From Carnegiea gigantea (Eukaryota; Streptophyta; Magnoliopsida; Caryophyllales; Cactaceae): a stretch of DNA of 64,000 nt. The position numbers were made by a program, and so were the translations under genes. Location: NCBI GenBank assembly GCA_029747015.1, contig JAKOGI010000568.1, positions 187,501 to 251,500 of the forward strand, written 5' to 3'. Shown piece after piece: positions 22,399 to 33,849 of the stretch; the first letter of the stretch is position 1, and each line of letters starts with the position of its first letter. Under the pieces are notes generated by a model. The model saw only the letters and a program-made list of their open reading frames with translations, was not told the origin of the DNA and searched no databases.

Positions 22399-22532
22399 TT
22401 AGTCTACTTTCCTAGGCTTGAATCTCAGCTGCAAACACAACCCTTTCACCCAACACATGACCCATAAAGAAGTAAGTACTGTTTAAGCAAGATGAGTAGC
22501 AGCATGACTTTGAGGAAACATTTGAGGCCTTA

Positions 22533-23420
22533 ATGAAGAATTATGAGAATCTCGAGAAGCGGAATGAAAATCTCATAAGGCAGCTTGGGGAATCCCTTAA
22601 GAAAAGAAGGAGAGTCGTGCAATCTGATGCAGCTAGCTCTTCAAGTTGCTCACGTGGAGAGTCTAGCTCTTCAAGTCGCTCACGTGGAGAGTCTGAAAGC
22701 CAAGAGAACCCTTTTGGGACATCAGTGAAGATGATCTTGAACCAAGGAATAACATAGACAGCACCATCATCATCAGACCAACTTTGACATCAAAACAGAG
22801 GTTCAACGGTTTGAAGCGAGACTTCACCCTGATGAATTTCTTGAATTGTTGCGCACAGTTGAGAGGGTCTTTGATTATAAAGACATTTCAGATTATAAGA
22901 AGGTCAAGTTGATAGCTTTGAGACTAAGGAAATGTGACTCTAATGGACCAACTTATGTGGCAAGAGAGCTAAGAAAGGGAAGAGCAAAGTCAGGAATTAG
23001 GCTAAGATGAAATCCAAGCTCAAGAATAGGTTCTTACCGCCCTCTTATCTCAGGATAATTACACTTTACTGCATAGTTTAATTCAAGGAACTAAGACTAT
23101 TGAGCAGTACACTCAAGGGTTTGAAAAACTCCTGATAAAAAGTGATTTGTAAGAACATGAAGATCAGACTATACTGAGAGATCTGAGTGGGCTTGACTAT
23201 CATGTTGTTGAACATAAGGATGTTTGTGCATTAGCTCACAGAGTTGAGCAACAAAACTAAGGCAAGAAAGAAAGAACCGCCGAAACCCTTTCCCAGAACC
23301 CAACCTTTTAACAAGGGGAGCACTCAGCTGACCCCTAAGCCTACTGGCACCCCATCCCGAATTTTCTCTAAAGACCCCAACTCCACAAAACGAACCCGCA
23401 CCTAGCTATAATGCTAATAA
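22533..23420 (+). pseudogene. CRM-like gag (broken)
   Basis: A 74-codon frame (22533-22757) begins the gag region with a charged stretch and a Ser/Arg-rich segment built from a 30-bp tandem duplication. The capsid core follows at 22790-23260 in several frames (ARLHPDEFLELLRTVERVFD, DYKKVKLIALRLRKC, then EQYTQGFEKLLIKSDL). At 23425-23480 a zinc knuckle has lost cysteines (RCHGMGYIASDYP). Multiple stops make it inactive. Confidence 0.8.
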
Positions 23421-23639
23421 GAGACGTTACAGGTGTCATGGTATGGGATATATTGCCTCTGATTATCCCATCAAGAGGGTGATTATCCTAGAAAAATATC
23501 AAGTTGCACAAGAGGAAGAGATGGAGGATGAATGGGAAGTTTACTTAATAGAAGAGCAAGAAGGAGAGGAGGTGGTTGCTGAACCAGATGAGGGAGAAAT
23601 GTTGGTGATCAGAAGAGCTCTTAACATCTAGAGAAATAC

Positions 23640-24180
23640 CAAGGATGAGCAAAGGGAGAACATCTTTCATAGAAGATGCACCATCCAGGGCAAAGCCTGC
23701 TCCTTCATCATAGATAGTGGGAGCTGCCCCAATATAGCCTCTTCCACTCTGATTAAGAAGCTTGGGCTACAAAATTCAGTGTAACCCCACCCTTACTGCA
23801 TCCAGTGGCTTACTCAAGGTAAGGGTTTATAAGTCAATTCTAGATGCTTAGTTGCTTTCTCAATTAGCAAGAGTTATTTTGATGAAGTGTAGTGTGACAT
23901 AATCCCTATGGATGCATGTCATGTGCTATTGAGAAGGCCCTGGTTGTTTGACAAGAGAGTAACTCGTGATGGTTACTTGAATACTTATTCATTCAATAAG
24001 GATGACAAGAAATTAACTCTTTTCCCTTTAGGTCCATATCAACTGCCTAAACACAAGCCCCTCAAAACCCCATACCAACCTGAAATGCTACTTACTTTAG
24101 TGAAGCCTACCCTCAGGGCTTCACAACATGAATTCATACCTTTCAAGGGTTGGATTCTTGAATCCAGTTTTGACCCATAA
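23640..24180 (+). pseudogene. CRM-like aspartic protease region (broken)
   Basis: CTIQGKACSFIIDSGS near 23680 keeps the DSG active-site triad of retroelement proteases. Further on, a 90-codon frame (23908-24180) holds DACHVLLRRPWLFDKRVTRD, a stretch that follows the protease fold in this lineage. The two parts are in different frames with stops between them. Confidence 0.75.
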
Positions 24181-24289
24181 GAGATCCAGTCTTTTCCACC
24201 ACAAGCCAAAGTCGTCCTTGACTAGTATGTCGATGTTTTCCCTTAGGAGATTCCTCCTGGCCTCCCTCCTAAAAGAACTATCCAGCACC

Positions 24290-25090
24290 ACATTGATCTG
24301 ATTCCAGGGGTTGTTCTGCCCAATAAACCAGCCTACAGAATGAACCCTAAAGACACTCAAGAGGTATAAAGACAGGTGGAGGAATTGGTGGCCAAGGGAA
24401 TGCTAAGAGAGAGATTGAGCCCATATGTTCTACCAACCTTGCTTGTTTCTAAGAAAGATGGGAACAAGAGGATGTGTGTAGATAGTAGAGTCGTCAACGA
24501 GACAATTATCAAGTATAGACATCATATTCCAAAGAAGACATGCTGGATGAGCTCTATGGGTCTAAGCTTTTCTCGAAGGTGGATTTATTAAATAGTTACT
24601 ACTGGATCAGGACTAGAGAGGGTGATAAGTGGAAGGCTGCCTTTAGTGGTTAATATGCCTTTTGGCCTATCCAATGCTCCCAGTACTTTCATAAAGTTGA
24701 TGAACCATGTGTTTAGACCCTTTAGAGGTAGATTATATCTTGTGTGTTTTGATGATATCCTAATCTATAGTAAAACAGAAGATGAGCATGCCATCCATCT
24801 CTAATAAGTGATTCAGATACTAGAAAGGGAGAAGCTATATGGCAATCCCAAGAAATGCACCTTCTTTACTCATGAGGTCGTCACATTCTTCGGATACATA
24901 GTTGTTACCAGTGGGATCCGAGTAGATGAAACCAAGGTGGAGGCAATTAGGAACTAGCTAGTTCCTAAGAGCATTCATGATGTGAGAAGTTTTCATGGGT
25001 TAGCTTCATTTTATGAGAGGCTCATCAAGAACTTTAGCACCATCATGGCACCATTGACTGAAGCGATTAAAAGTTGTTCTTTCTAGTGGC
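24290..25090 (+). pseudogene. CRM-like reverse transcriptase (broken)
   Basis: The first part (24376-24591) includes LSPYVLPTLLVSKKDGNKRM and CVDSRVVNETIIKYR. The second (24622-24804) has [20 protein letters not shown] and the catalytic box FDDILIYSK. Thumb and connection regions continue to about 25090 (FFGYIVV-like and VRSFHGLASFYERLIKNF words). Internal stops and small shifts break the frame. Confidence 0.85.
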
Positions 25091-25560
25091 ACTCCAAGGC
25101 TCAACAGCCCTTTGAAGAGATCAAGAGCAAGCTGACTCAAGCATCAATTTTGGCACTACTATGTTTTGAAAAGATCTTTGAAGTTGAGTGTGATGCCGCA
25201 GGAGCAGGCATTGAAGGAGTTTTAACTCAAGAAGGCATACCTTTGGCCTTCTTTAGTGAGAAACTGTGCAACTCCAAGGGAAAATACTCCATCTATGATA
25301 AGGAATTCTATGCCATCATTAGGTGCTCAGAGCATTGGAGCCACTACCTCATTGCTCAAGAGTTTATTTTACATTGTGATCATGAGGCATTAAAATATAT
25401 CCAAGGACAACACAAGCTCAATGCTAGACGTGCTAAATGGGTAGAGTATCTTCAGGCTTTATATTTTACAGTCAAGCACAAGTCTGACAAACTGAATCAA
25501 GGAGTTGAGGCACTATCTAGAAGACACCTCCTTCTATTTCAGCTTAAAACTTATGTTTTA
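25091..25560 (+). pseudogene. CRM-like RNase H
   Basis: Within a 221-codon open frame (25150-25815), FEVECDAAGAGIEGVLTQEG and YSIYDKEFYAIIRCSEHWSH are RNase H words with the first acidic residue intact; HCDHEALKYIQGQHKLNARR follows. It would degrade RNA in the RNA-DNA hybrid. This is the longest intact piece of the element's pol. Confidence 0.85.
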
Positions 25561-26100
25561 GGTTTTGAGCACCTCAAATATTTGTATGATCATGATGAGG
25601 ACTTCAAGGAGTCGTATGATCAATGCAAGCAGAAGCCCAAGGGAAAGTATCTTATCCAGAATAGGTATTTGCTCAAGGGAACAAGACTGTGTGTTCTTAA
25701 GTGTGAAACGAGGGACCTACTAATCAGAGAAGTTCATGGAGGAGCCCTAGCTGGCTACGATGGAGAAAACAAGATGACATCCATGCTTAAAGACATTATT
25801 ATTGGCCAGATATGACTAAGGACGTCCAGGATATCCTCAAGAGATGTGCTACTTGCTAAGTAGCCAAGAGCCACTCCCTACCCCAAGGGTTGTGTACACC
25901 ACTTCTAGTCCCTCTTGGCCCTTGGATACATGTGAGTATGGATTTTGTGTTGGGCTTGCCGTAGACACAAAGGGAGAAAGACTCAATCTTTGTCGTTGTA
26001 GACAGATTCTCTAAGATGACTCATTTCATAGCCTATACCAAGACTAGTGATGGTTTTCAAGTCACTGAGCACTATTTCAGGGAGGTAATGAGGCTCCATG
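25561..26100 (+). pseudogene. CRM-like integrase, N-terminal part (split by hAT)
   Basis: The frame runs through a linker into the zinc-binding region (VHGGALAGYDGENKM; the usual HHCC pattern is degenerate, with AT/CY words near 25850). The catalytic core begins near 25920 ([15 protein letters not shown] words, then [20 protein letters not shown]). At 26100 it is cut by a hAT element. Beyond that insertion the core resumes at 27275. Confidence 0.8.
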
Positions 26101-27266
26101 TAGACCTATCAATTCGAGCGGGTGGGTTAAATACGGGTCGAGTGTATTCGGGTTCGGGTAAAATACAGATCGGGTGTATTTCGGGTTCGGGTAAAATACG
26201 GGTCGGGTGTATTTCGATTTTACGGGTTTGGAGCGTCTTTTTAGTGAGTTATTTCTCTTTTTGTAAAAATCAAAATCTTGGCATATTTATTACTTAAAAT
26301 TTTCTATATTTAATGAACAAACATTCTAATTATAATTTATTAAAAGAATATAAAAAATATTTAAACTTTTCAATATGATACATGAATGTCATATACCGGT
26401 AGACACTAATTCACATTTGAGTAGGTTGGTCTGTATATTAAATATTAATAATAACTCGGGTCATTTATAGGCCGACCAATCTAAAGCATGATAACAGGTT
26501 GGAGTAGTTCAACCCGTTACTAACCCATTTAATGATTTGATATTTTGTTAATTAACCTACCATTGCCTAATCATGTACGCTTTATTAATGGGCCGATCCT
26601 AATATGAACACAAATTGGTCCATTGTTCAACACTTACATCAAGTTTGAGGCCAATTAAAAGGAAGCCAAATGAAAGGATATTGTAGACGCACAAAATGTT
26701 ATAATTATTTATTAATTATAACATCAAAATTTTAGATTATTATAAATTAATATTATTTAAAATGCAATGAGACATATTCAATTCACTAGGGATATAATGG
26801 TATGAGTTGCACATTTTTAATAATTGTGTTATTCTAAATTGATTTTCTTAACACTAGATATTTCATACTCATTTCTAAAATTGTTTCATTTATTAGTTCT
26901 ATATAACGTTATTTTATGAGAATGAATTTCGAAAAGAACGGGTATTATCGTCTAATTTGCAAAGAAATGCGATAGGTATAAAACGTCTCTCTAAATTATT
27001 CATTATAATGAAAAACTATCATTGTTAAAGGGAAAAAATTGAAGAAAAATAAAAAATAAAGATATAATATTCGGGTTGAGCGGGCGGGTTCGGGTTCTGG
27101 TTGGGTTTGACCCAAACATTTGCCGGTTTTTTGGGTTCGGTTTATTTCGGGTTCGGGTCGAGGGTTCGGGTCGAGATAATCGTGTTCAAAACCCAAAATT
27201 TCCGTGCGAATTCTGGTCGCGTTTTCGAGTCAAGTTTTCGGATCGGGTCAATTTTTGCCAGGTCTA
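26101..27266. mobile_element. Non-autonomous hAT element
   Basis: Terminal inverted repeats begin TAGACCTATCAA (left) and TAGACCTGGCAA (right, read inward). The flanks GCTCCATG (26093-26100) and GCTCCGTC (27267-27274) form an 8-bp target duplication with two mismatches, as expected for hAT. Both ends carry repeated CGGGTTCGGGT-type subterminal words, which are likely transposase-binding clusters. The AT-rich interior has no transposase. It interrupts the integrase of the CRM-like element. Confidence 0.85.
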
Positions 27267-27274
27267 GCTCCGTC

Positions 27275-27940
27275 TATCCCCAGGTCCATAGTATCAGATA
27301 GGGATGCCAAGTTTTTGAGTCATTTCGAGATCACCCAGTGGAAGAAGTTGGGGAACAAACTCAATTTTAGCACCACTTGCCATCCACAAACTAATCGCCA
27401 AACTGAGGTCACCAACAAGACCCATAGTTCCCTCTTAAAGGGTGTTGATAAGGACTCAGTCTAAGGCCTGGGATTTCCTAGTCTCCCCTGTGGAGTTTGC
27501 ATATAATAGAGCACCCCACAAGACCACTAGCTTATCCCCTTTTAAGACAGTATATGGTCTTGATCCTCTAACTCTACGAGATCTGGCCCCAAGAGCCATT
27601 GAAGGAAGACCAAGAGCAGAGACAGAGAAGAGGGTCAAGGAAATCCAGGAGCTGCATGATAAAGTAAAGGAGAAAATTGAAAAAAGCAATGCCAGCTACT
27701 ATAGTCCAGTGCAAACAACCATAGAAAGAATGTTTTCTTTCAGCCTGGAGACCTAATGTGGGTTTATTTGAGGAATGAGAGATTTCCACAAAAGAGAAGA
27801 CCCCAACTGAGCCCAGCGTAGATGGTCCATTTGAGTTTTTAGAGAGAATCAATGACAATGCATACAGAGTTGAGCTACTAGCAGAGAATGGGGTCTCAGC
27901 CACCTTTAATGTCGCAGATTTCAGTTTTCATTTAGATGAT
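27275..27940 (+). pseudogene. CRM-like integrase, C-terminal part
   Basis: The core resumes with SIVSDRDAKFLSHF and FSTTCHPQTNRQTEV, which include two acidic catalytic positions (the second D in SDRD). Then come AYNRAPHKTTSLSPFKTVYG and a charged coiled segment (27600-27700). The tail at 27820-27940 contains INDNAYRVELLAENGVSATF, the C-terminal block typical of CRM-like chromoviruses in place of a canonical chromodomain. Stops and shifts occur around 27460 and 27760. Confidence 0.85.
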
Positions 27941-27975
27941 GTACCTTCTCAGAATTTGAGGCCAAATTCTCATCA

Positions 27976-27988
27976 AATAAGGGGAGGA
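27976..27988 (+). other. Polypurine tract of the CRM-like element
   Basis: AATAAGGGGAGGA directly precedes the 3' LTR. It lacks the stem-AGGA-stem motif seen in the Athila-like and Tekay elements. Confidence 0.75.
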
Positions 27989-29072
27989 TGATGGAGGTCA
28001 CCACACTATAGACCAAGCTCAATTAGGTACCCCAACTCATAATATTCAAGCACTAGTCTAGGGGGGTGATGAATCAAGGTTTCAGTCCCATTAATATAAT
28101 TCATGCATGTCCATGAAGCCACTATTGTGTCACTTGATCCAGTAAGCACTGGAGTTATTTTGGGGAGTAAATTAGCTCATTTTCTAGCTCATATTAAAGG
28201 TAGTAGATGATAGAAGTTGACCCACCTTTTGATGCCAACACAGCAGCTCATTCAGCCAAATCAGATTACTCAGTTAACATCCTGCCCAGTTCACTCTAGC
28301 AGGTGCAGTTTTGGGAGTCAACTTTGACCCTATTTTACAGCCATCTTTTAACTTGTTTAAGGAGGTGGAATGGCCTCAAAAATATTATCACACGTTACTT
28401 CAAACTTGCAGCGTCAGATAAGACATCAACAACTTATATCCAGTTCAAGTTCACAAGAAATTCCCTTCGATGCACTGATTGCTTTGTTGCTGCCCTTGCT
28501 GACTGCCTGGGAAGTTCTCAAGGTTTGAAGCTACGACTCACACTCAATGGTCATAGTTAGGAGAGCTGAGATGCTACATGAGCTTGACACCTCATGAATG
28601 GAGATTAGTGAGTGGAATAGGTGCCAAAGATCAAGCTAAACCTGCTGTTTAGGGGCTTTGTTTGTTTAAACTTATGCGACTGTTTTTAGTATCTCTTGTA
28701 CTTTGATTAGGCATTGAGAGAGGGAATGAGGCTTTGTTTAAAAGCCTAATTTTCACTTGTATGAAACTAGTTGAAGTTGTATGAAAGTTGAGCTTAGCTT
28801 CTTCTCTCAAAAGCCTCTCTAGCTTATCTTACAATTCGGCCATTGTCGGTGGTGATCTAGTGAGTTTTGGTGTGCTATTTGGTGGTGTGTCTTATCCAAT
28901 TTGCAACCAAGGGCCCTGATTCGAGCTTGGTGGTATGTCTTATCCAAGTTTGGATCAGTTTATGTTGTTTCTTTGAGTACCAATCCACTACTTTAGCTTC
29001 AGTTTGTAAGTGTTTGTTAGAAGAGTTCTTTGTATCTGTTTGTCTTTCTTGCTCTTGCCTAAATCTGCATCA
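27989..29072 (+). mobile_element. 3' LTR of the CRM-like element
   Basis: It begins TGATGGAGGTC and ends GCATCA, pairs with 21359-22382, and is followed by CCATC. The two LTRs differ at many positions and by small indels, so the insertion is old. The open frames at 28303 and 28867 are not conserved between the copies. Confidence 0.85.
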
Positions 29073-29077
29073 CCATC

Positions 29078-29230
29078 CAACTCATTTGGGATGGAGTCCG
29101 AAGCTTCTAAGAGCAGTGAACTGTCACTCCATCCGATCGTAAGTTTAATCCATATCAAGTTTAAGTGCAACTCATGCTTTTTTCCCTTTCATATTCTTGA
29201 ATTTATTCATAATCGCATGCGTGAGTAGGA
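29078..29230. other. Unassigned host stretch, right part
   Basis: The sequence continues the stretch interrupted at 21358. An ATG at 29091 opens a frame (ESEASKSSELSLHPI) that ends at GATCGTAAGTTT, a good 5' splice-site match near 29139. I do not recognise a product. Confidence 0.25.
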
Positions 29231-30890
29231 TGTTATTATGGATAGAACACTTTGGGACAAAGACACTTTGGACTGGATTAATTAACTTTGGCAATATTGG
29301 TCGTATTTAGTTAACTAATATCTTTGAAATAATTTTATAAAAATTATTGCAAAGACTAATTGGGCGAAATTGATGCGTGGAGCTGGGATTGTTGATTGAT
29401 GAAATTAATACAATAACTGTATGATTAATTTGCTTAAGTTGCCTTCCTAGAAAAATGATCGAACAACATCACATACTTCCTTATGATTAACAAGCCAATA
29501 ATCTTAGAAAAATGCTACTCCAAATCTGCTAGGTCCTCGACCTTTAAGTTTGTCCATTAGACAGATAGCTTCTTCAATGTCCGAATCTTCAATTGGCTTT
29601 AGGAGAGACTCGTTTTTTCTTCCTAAGTAACTAACTTACGCATTTTCATATTACTGTAAATACTATCCACCTGTGTAGATTAAAATCTGGCCTTCAAATC
29701 GTTGAGGAAATAATTTTCAACTTCGGTGGAGTCATCCACCCACATTCCTGTATCGTCCTTGATTTTAAGAATTTTACTTCGTGCCTTTCTGGCCTTCATA
29801 GTTTGATGAACGTATGTGAATTTTGATCTCCATTGACTAACCCTTCTTTTCGTGCTAATTTTTCCAATATCTCTAATTAAATAGGTACATCTTTTCTCTT
29901 TGTTTAATTAATCTAAAATGCCCATTATTTAAGCGAGCACTATTTGGATTTTGTACTAATTTCGCTTCCGCATATAAGATTTTATCAGCATTTCGCTTAA
30001 GTTTGTTCTTGAAGTTACCAAAAGTGTTTCCACCCCAGGATTTAAGATCTAACTTTATTTTTTGAATTTATGAGTCATTCGATACATACGAGTAACTTGA
30101 ATACTAGTACTCTAGTTTTTCTTGATAATGGTGTGTATGTCTAGGTATTGCGCCCAAGAATGGTGATATTTGAATGTAGTACCGCTTCGATGTAGATGAT
30201 CAGATTCTGTATTAAGTAATATAAAAGCATGATCCGAACATGTAAATTGGGCACAATCTTTGAAAAAAATAACCCTGTCTAATTTTTCGTAAGTTAGTTA
30301 AACCCGTCAAGAATGTCTTCCAAGTGAAGATCTGGCCTTGAACATTAGCATCAATTCACTCACAATGAGCTGGAAACTCATTCAATCTATAAGTTTCATC
30401 CAACATAATAGGGAACCCCAATCTTTTTAGACGGGTGAAGCATTTCAATGAAATCACCCATTATACACCAAGGTAGCGAAATCATATTACTAAGTTGATT
30501 TAGATGTTATCAAAATCTTTCCTTATCTCATCCCTGTCCAAGCGCATGAATTACTAATAGCATGCATTGTTTGCTATTGCATTTATCCGAAATATGACAA
30601 TGTATTGCTCTACTTAACACCGTAACATCCACATTAGTTGTGTTCCATAGACACCATATTCCTCCAGCATGGTTTTCGGGAGGAATGGTGTCAAAATTGG
30701 AAAAAATCCCAAGTTTCTAATAATTAATTTTGTATTATGTTCATTAGTTGTTGTTTCGAGAAGTATTAGAATATACGGTCTAATGGTTCGACTACTAAAT
30801 CCCATTTCTATATTTAATTGGGATTTTTTGGCACCTTGAACATTCCAACAAATGATTTTCATTTAATTACTTCAGTAAAATCATGTTTCT
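29231..30890 (-). mobile_element. L1-type LINE fragment: endonuclease and start of RT region
   Basis: The minus strand starts an ORF2-like frame with MKIICWNVQGAKKSQLN (30862), the N-terminal endonuclease motif of plant L1 LINEs, then LLETTTNE. Further down come CIMGDFIEML (GDFNE-type box, near 30460), RPDLHLEDIL and a Ser-Asp-His-type word near 30230. Around 29870-29650, LARKEGLVNGDQNSHTF and GWMTPP words mark the linker before RT. Many stops. RT motifs fade near 29300, so the 3' part is missing. Confidence 0.8.
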
Positions 30891-32318
30891 AAAAAAGTTT
30901 ATCTGTTGATCCAAAGGATTGGTGGATAAAATGGTCTTGGGCATTGAGCAAACATGCTCAATTCCACTCACAAATCAACTAAAGCATTCAAAATGAACAG
31001 AAGAAAGTTGCAAAATACAGTAAACCAAATTTGTGCAACTTTGTGATGTAGGAAAAGATTGAGATGTTCTGAGATCATAATCAGTCATTTTGATGCCTTA
31101 AAAGGCTAGGCGACCGGAAATTCCTGAAAGTAGTTTCCACATTCTCCCTCAATATAAAATTTATTAAATTATGCAAAATTTTCCATTTTTGTGTGCCCTC
31201 CGTCTCTGGCTGCAGGGTAACATAGCACCTAACCTTAGTTCCATAATATTTATACACATGAGCAACCTTGAAGTAGGGATCGGGACCATTTGGGAATTAG
31301 CAAATTTGGCAGGAACACGGAAAAGATGCCCACCATTACAAGTCAAATATTTGTCCATACTAACATTCATGAGATACTTGTAAGAAAGGACAGAAGATGG
31401 CAATATCAAAAAACAAAATATGTGCCTGAAGACCCATAGGATCGGTCGGAAACATAGCCTTAGGAATTAAGCAATCACGCTTTTTTCTTATCACCAATGC
31501 AAAAGAATCATATGCGCGATGTAGAGGACTCAAATCAATGTAAATGTATTTGAACAAAATAGCATTAATAGATTACAAAAGGAAGCACCCACCCTCCACA
31601 TTCTGGACTTAACAAAGATTGAAAGTAGTCTTGCAGCACTACTCTCAAAAGACCTGAAACTAGTGCCTAACAAAGTAATCAACAAATCACAAAAAGGATA
31701 AGTGCTCATCAGAAAAGTAAGAAAATTATCTTACTCATAAATGTTGTTGAAAATAACAGAGAGACCTAGAATTAAGATAAGTCTGTGCCAAACCAAGCTC
31801 AATATGAGTATCAATATCGAAAACAAGTTCAAAGTCTCAGGTAATAGCAACGAAGAGATATATCATCCTTGATATGATGCTTGAGTGAGCAAATTGCACA
31901 CAACCCTAGTCACCAAGGGAGCAAGGCCCTAGCTCCATAGAATCGTGGCAATTATAAATGCCCACCACAAAGAAGAACCACACTAATGCTGATATAGGAA
32001 GCCTAGGTCATCTTTCCATATGAAAGGGGTGAGTTCCCCATTGCTACCTCCTCCCGACAAGGGGTTGGCCTGCAAAAAAGTGAACCAAGCTGAGAGAAAA
32101 CCAATTCAAACCCAAGGATAAATAAGCAGGATGCATTAAAATTTTAACATGCATCCAAGGATTCATTGAAATTTTAAAGCACATGTTACAAATACAATCC
32201 AACCTACAATCCCACACCAACTACTGAAAGCATACAAACAAATCCAAACATGCATAAATAGGGACATCCTATCATTTCCAGAATTCAGTAAAAACAAGAC
32301 CAAAACTAAGATCAATCT
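30891..32318. other. Intergenic sequence, no firm feature
   Basis: Overlapping minus-strand frames at 31164-31409 (FRVPAKFANSQMVPIPTSRL) and 31360-31557 (IRKKRDCLIPKAMFPTDPMG) look less random than most, and may be exon remnants of a host gene. I could not match them to a family. Nothing else was recognised. Confidence 0.25.
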
Positions 32319-32540
32319 GTTCAGAGTCAAGAGCATATTAACCATACAAACCTCAATATTACCGTAGTTAAATTCACAGAGCCATACAAAAAACAATTTT
32401 TTTAGAGTCGACATCATAATATCCATACAATGATCAAATTTTACGTAGTTGAATTCCAAGAGACATACAAAGAACAAGTTTTGAGAGTTAGCATCATATT
32501 GTCCATCCAAAGATCAAAATTTCCAACTCAAGTTCAAGTA
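32319..32540. repeat. Diverged tandem repeat, period about 80 bp
   Basis: The block AGAGTC..GCATCATA..CCATACAA..ATCAA..TACGTAGTTGAATTC..AGACATACAAAGAACAA repeats about 2.7 times with substitutions. The minus-strand 115-codon frame at 32163-32510 is a by-product, with the repeated word LEFNYVKFDHCM / CEFNYGNIEVCM. Confidence 0.75.
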
Positions 32541-32972
32541 ACTGGACACAAATGTATTAGGGCATGGTAAAGGTAGTTGGGCATCCAATAAATGCGCACT
32601 ATAATACATTAATAATCTAGCTAGACCATCCATAACAACATACATATAACCCAAATCTTCATATCCAGATTCTAAATAAACAACAAGTGATAACAATAGG
32701 TAAAACAAGCAGTGTCATCATGCTTTCAAACAACAATTGTTGTTTATTAAGGGGTTGAAAGAAAAGAGAGGTTCTACCATAGCGATTTCACAAGAGGTGT
32801 TTGAGTACCCCTAAAACTGGCAACAATTATGCTCAACTTTCCAAATTTTAGCTTTCAACTTAAGAGTTACAGCATTTAACTAGCTCAGCATTGACTTAAA
32901 TCGAAGGCTTTCAATAAAAAAAGGTATCCCTTGACAGCTTGAAATTGACCAAAGAAAGAGGGATTAGGATAT

Positions 32973-33227
32973 TTATCTAGGGTCCAAAGGAGGAGTAGAG
33001 AGCACCAAGCCGACTACTGTTGTAGATCTAACAAAAAAAGAAGTGGGTTCTTTAATTAGTGTCGGTGCAGCCCTAGACTCAGATCGATTCTGATCAATGG
33101 TACAGTTGGACACTCGAATCACTTTGGACAAATTAGATCGAATAGAATACCCAGCAAGGAAACTCAATTGGACAGAAGACAAGGAAGAATAATGGATGGA
33201 GCCATCATGGTCTGGTGGTTTCTTCAT
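32973..33227 (-). CDS. Small ORF downstream of a TATA-like box, unknown function
   Basis: A minus-strand ATG at 33227 opens an 84-codon frame (starting MKKPPDHDGSIHYSSL, ending in TPPLDPR and a stop). A clean TATAAAA lies at 33337-33331, 104 bases upstream, followed by a C-rich stretch and a CATC/CATTC-rich leader. No domain, signal peptide or membrane segment is visible, and I do not recognise the protein. It could be the first exon of a larger lost gene, a lineage-specific small gene or chance. No equivalent was noted elsewhere in the window. Confidence 0.3.
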   Translation of the reverse strand: MKKPPDHDGSIHYSSLSSVQLSFLAGYSIRSNLSKVIRVSNCTIDQNRSESRAAPTLIKEPTSFFVRSTTVVGLVLSTPPLDPR

Positions 33228-33330
33228 AATAGGCTCCAAGTGGTGAACAACAAATGCAAGTAAGTGATTAACTAGATATCGACAAAATGATGAATGAAAA
33301 AGATGTAAAGGAGCGGTGGGGGGACCAGGG

Positions 33331-33337
33331 TTTTATA
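33331..33337 (-). promoter_or_regulatory. TATA-box-like element
   Basis: GAGTATAAAACCC on the minus strand lies upstream of the small ORF at 32973-33227. Confidence 0.35.
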
Positions 33338-33718
33338 CTCAAGAAGGGGCAAGAGACTCTATATCTAACATTTCTTCTCGAGAGGACTGGTTTGTAAAGC
33401 TGAGTCAACTATCATCAAAGCACATTCTTTTTGAGTTTTAACCAACTTCTCTGCCTATACCAACAGTACATTAAATTATCATTATTATTTTCATGTGGTA
33501 TAATCGTATGTTTGCCTCCTCATTGCATAGATGATGACCTTTTCCTCCCAAGATTAGCAATGAATGAGTAAGAATACAATAAAGATATCTTCCTAATTGC
33601 TAATTAGGTTTTAGCCAAGTTACTAAAAATGAGGCCCTAAGTATAATTGGTGCCATATTCGACGCCCCTCCCCCCTTTTTATTGTAATTGTATTATATTC
33701 TCCCATATGGTTCATGAG

Positions 33719-33721
<3 letters not shown>

Positions 33722-33763
<42 letters not shown>
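33722..33763. repeat. (AT)n microsatellite
   Basis: About 21 AT units are followed by GTATGT/GTGTGT variants. A unit of about 36 bp (GTGTGTGTATATATATATC followed by TTCTCAATTT) is then duplicated at 33777-33842. Confidence 0.95.
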
Positions 33764-33766
<3 letters not shown>

Positions 33767-33849
33767 TATGTATGTATGTGTGTGTGTATATATATATCTT
33801 CTCAATTTTGAGGGTGTGTGTATATATATATCTTCTCAATTTGACCCTC

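Noticed and set aside
26120..27180. GGGTTCGGGT repeats as an interstitial telomere
   Set aside because: The plant telomere unit is TTTAGGG; these are subterminal repeats of a hAT element bounded by inverted repeats and a target duplication.
28303..29228. Plus-strand frames at 28303, 28867 and 29010
   Set aside because: They lie in the CRM-like 3' LTR and are not open in the 5' LTR.
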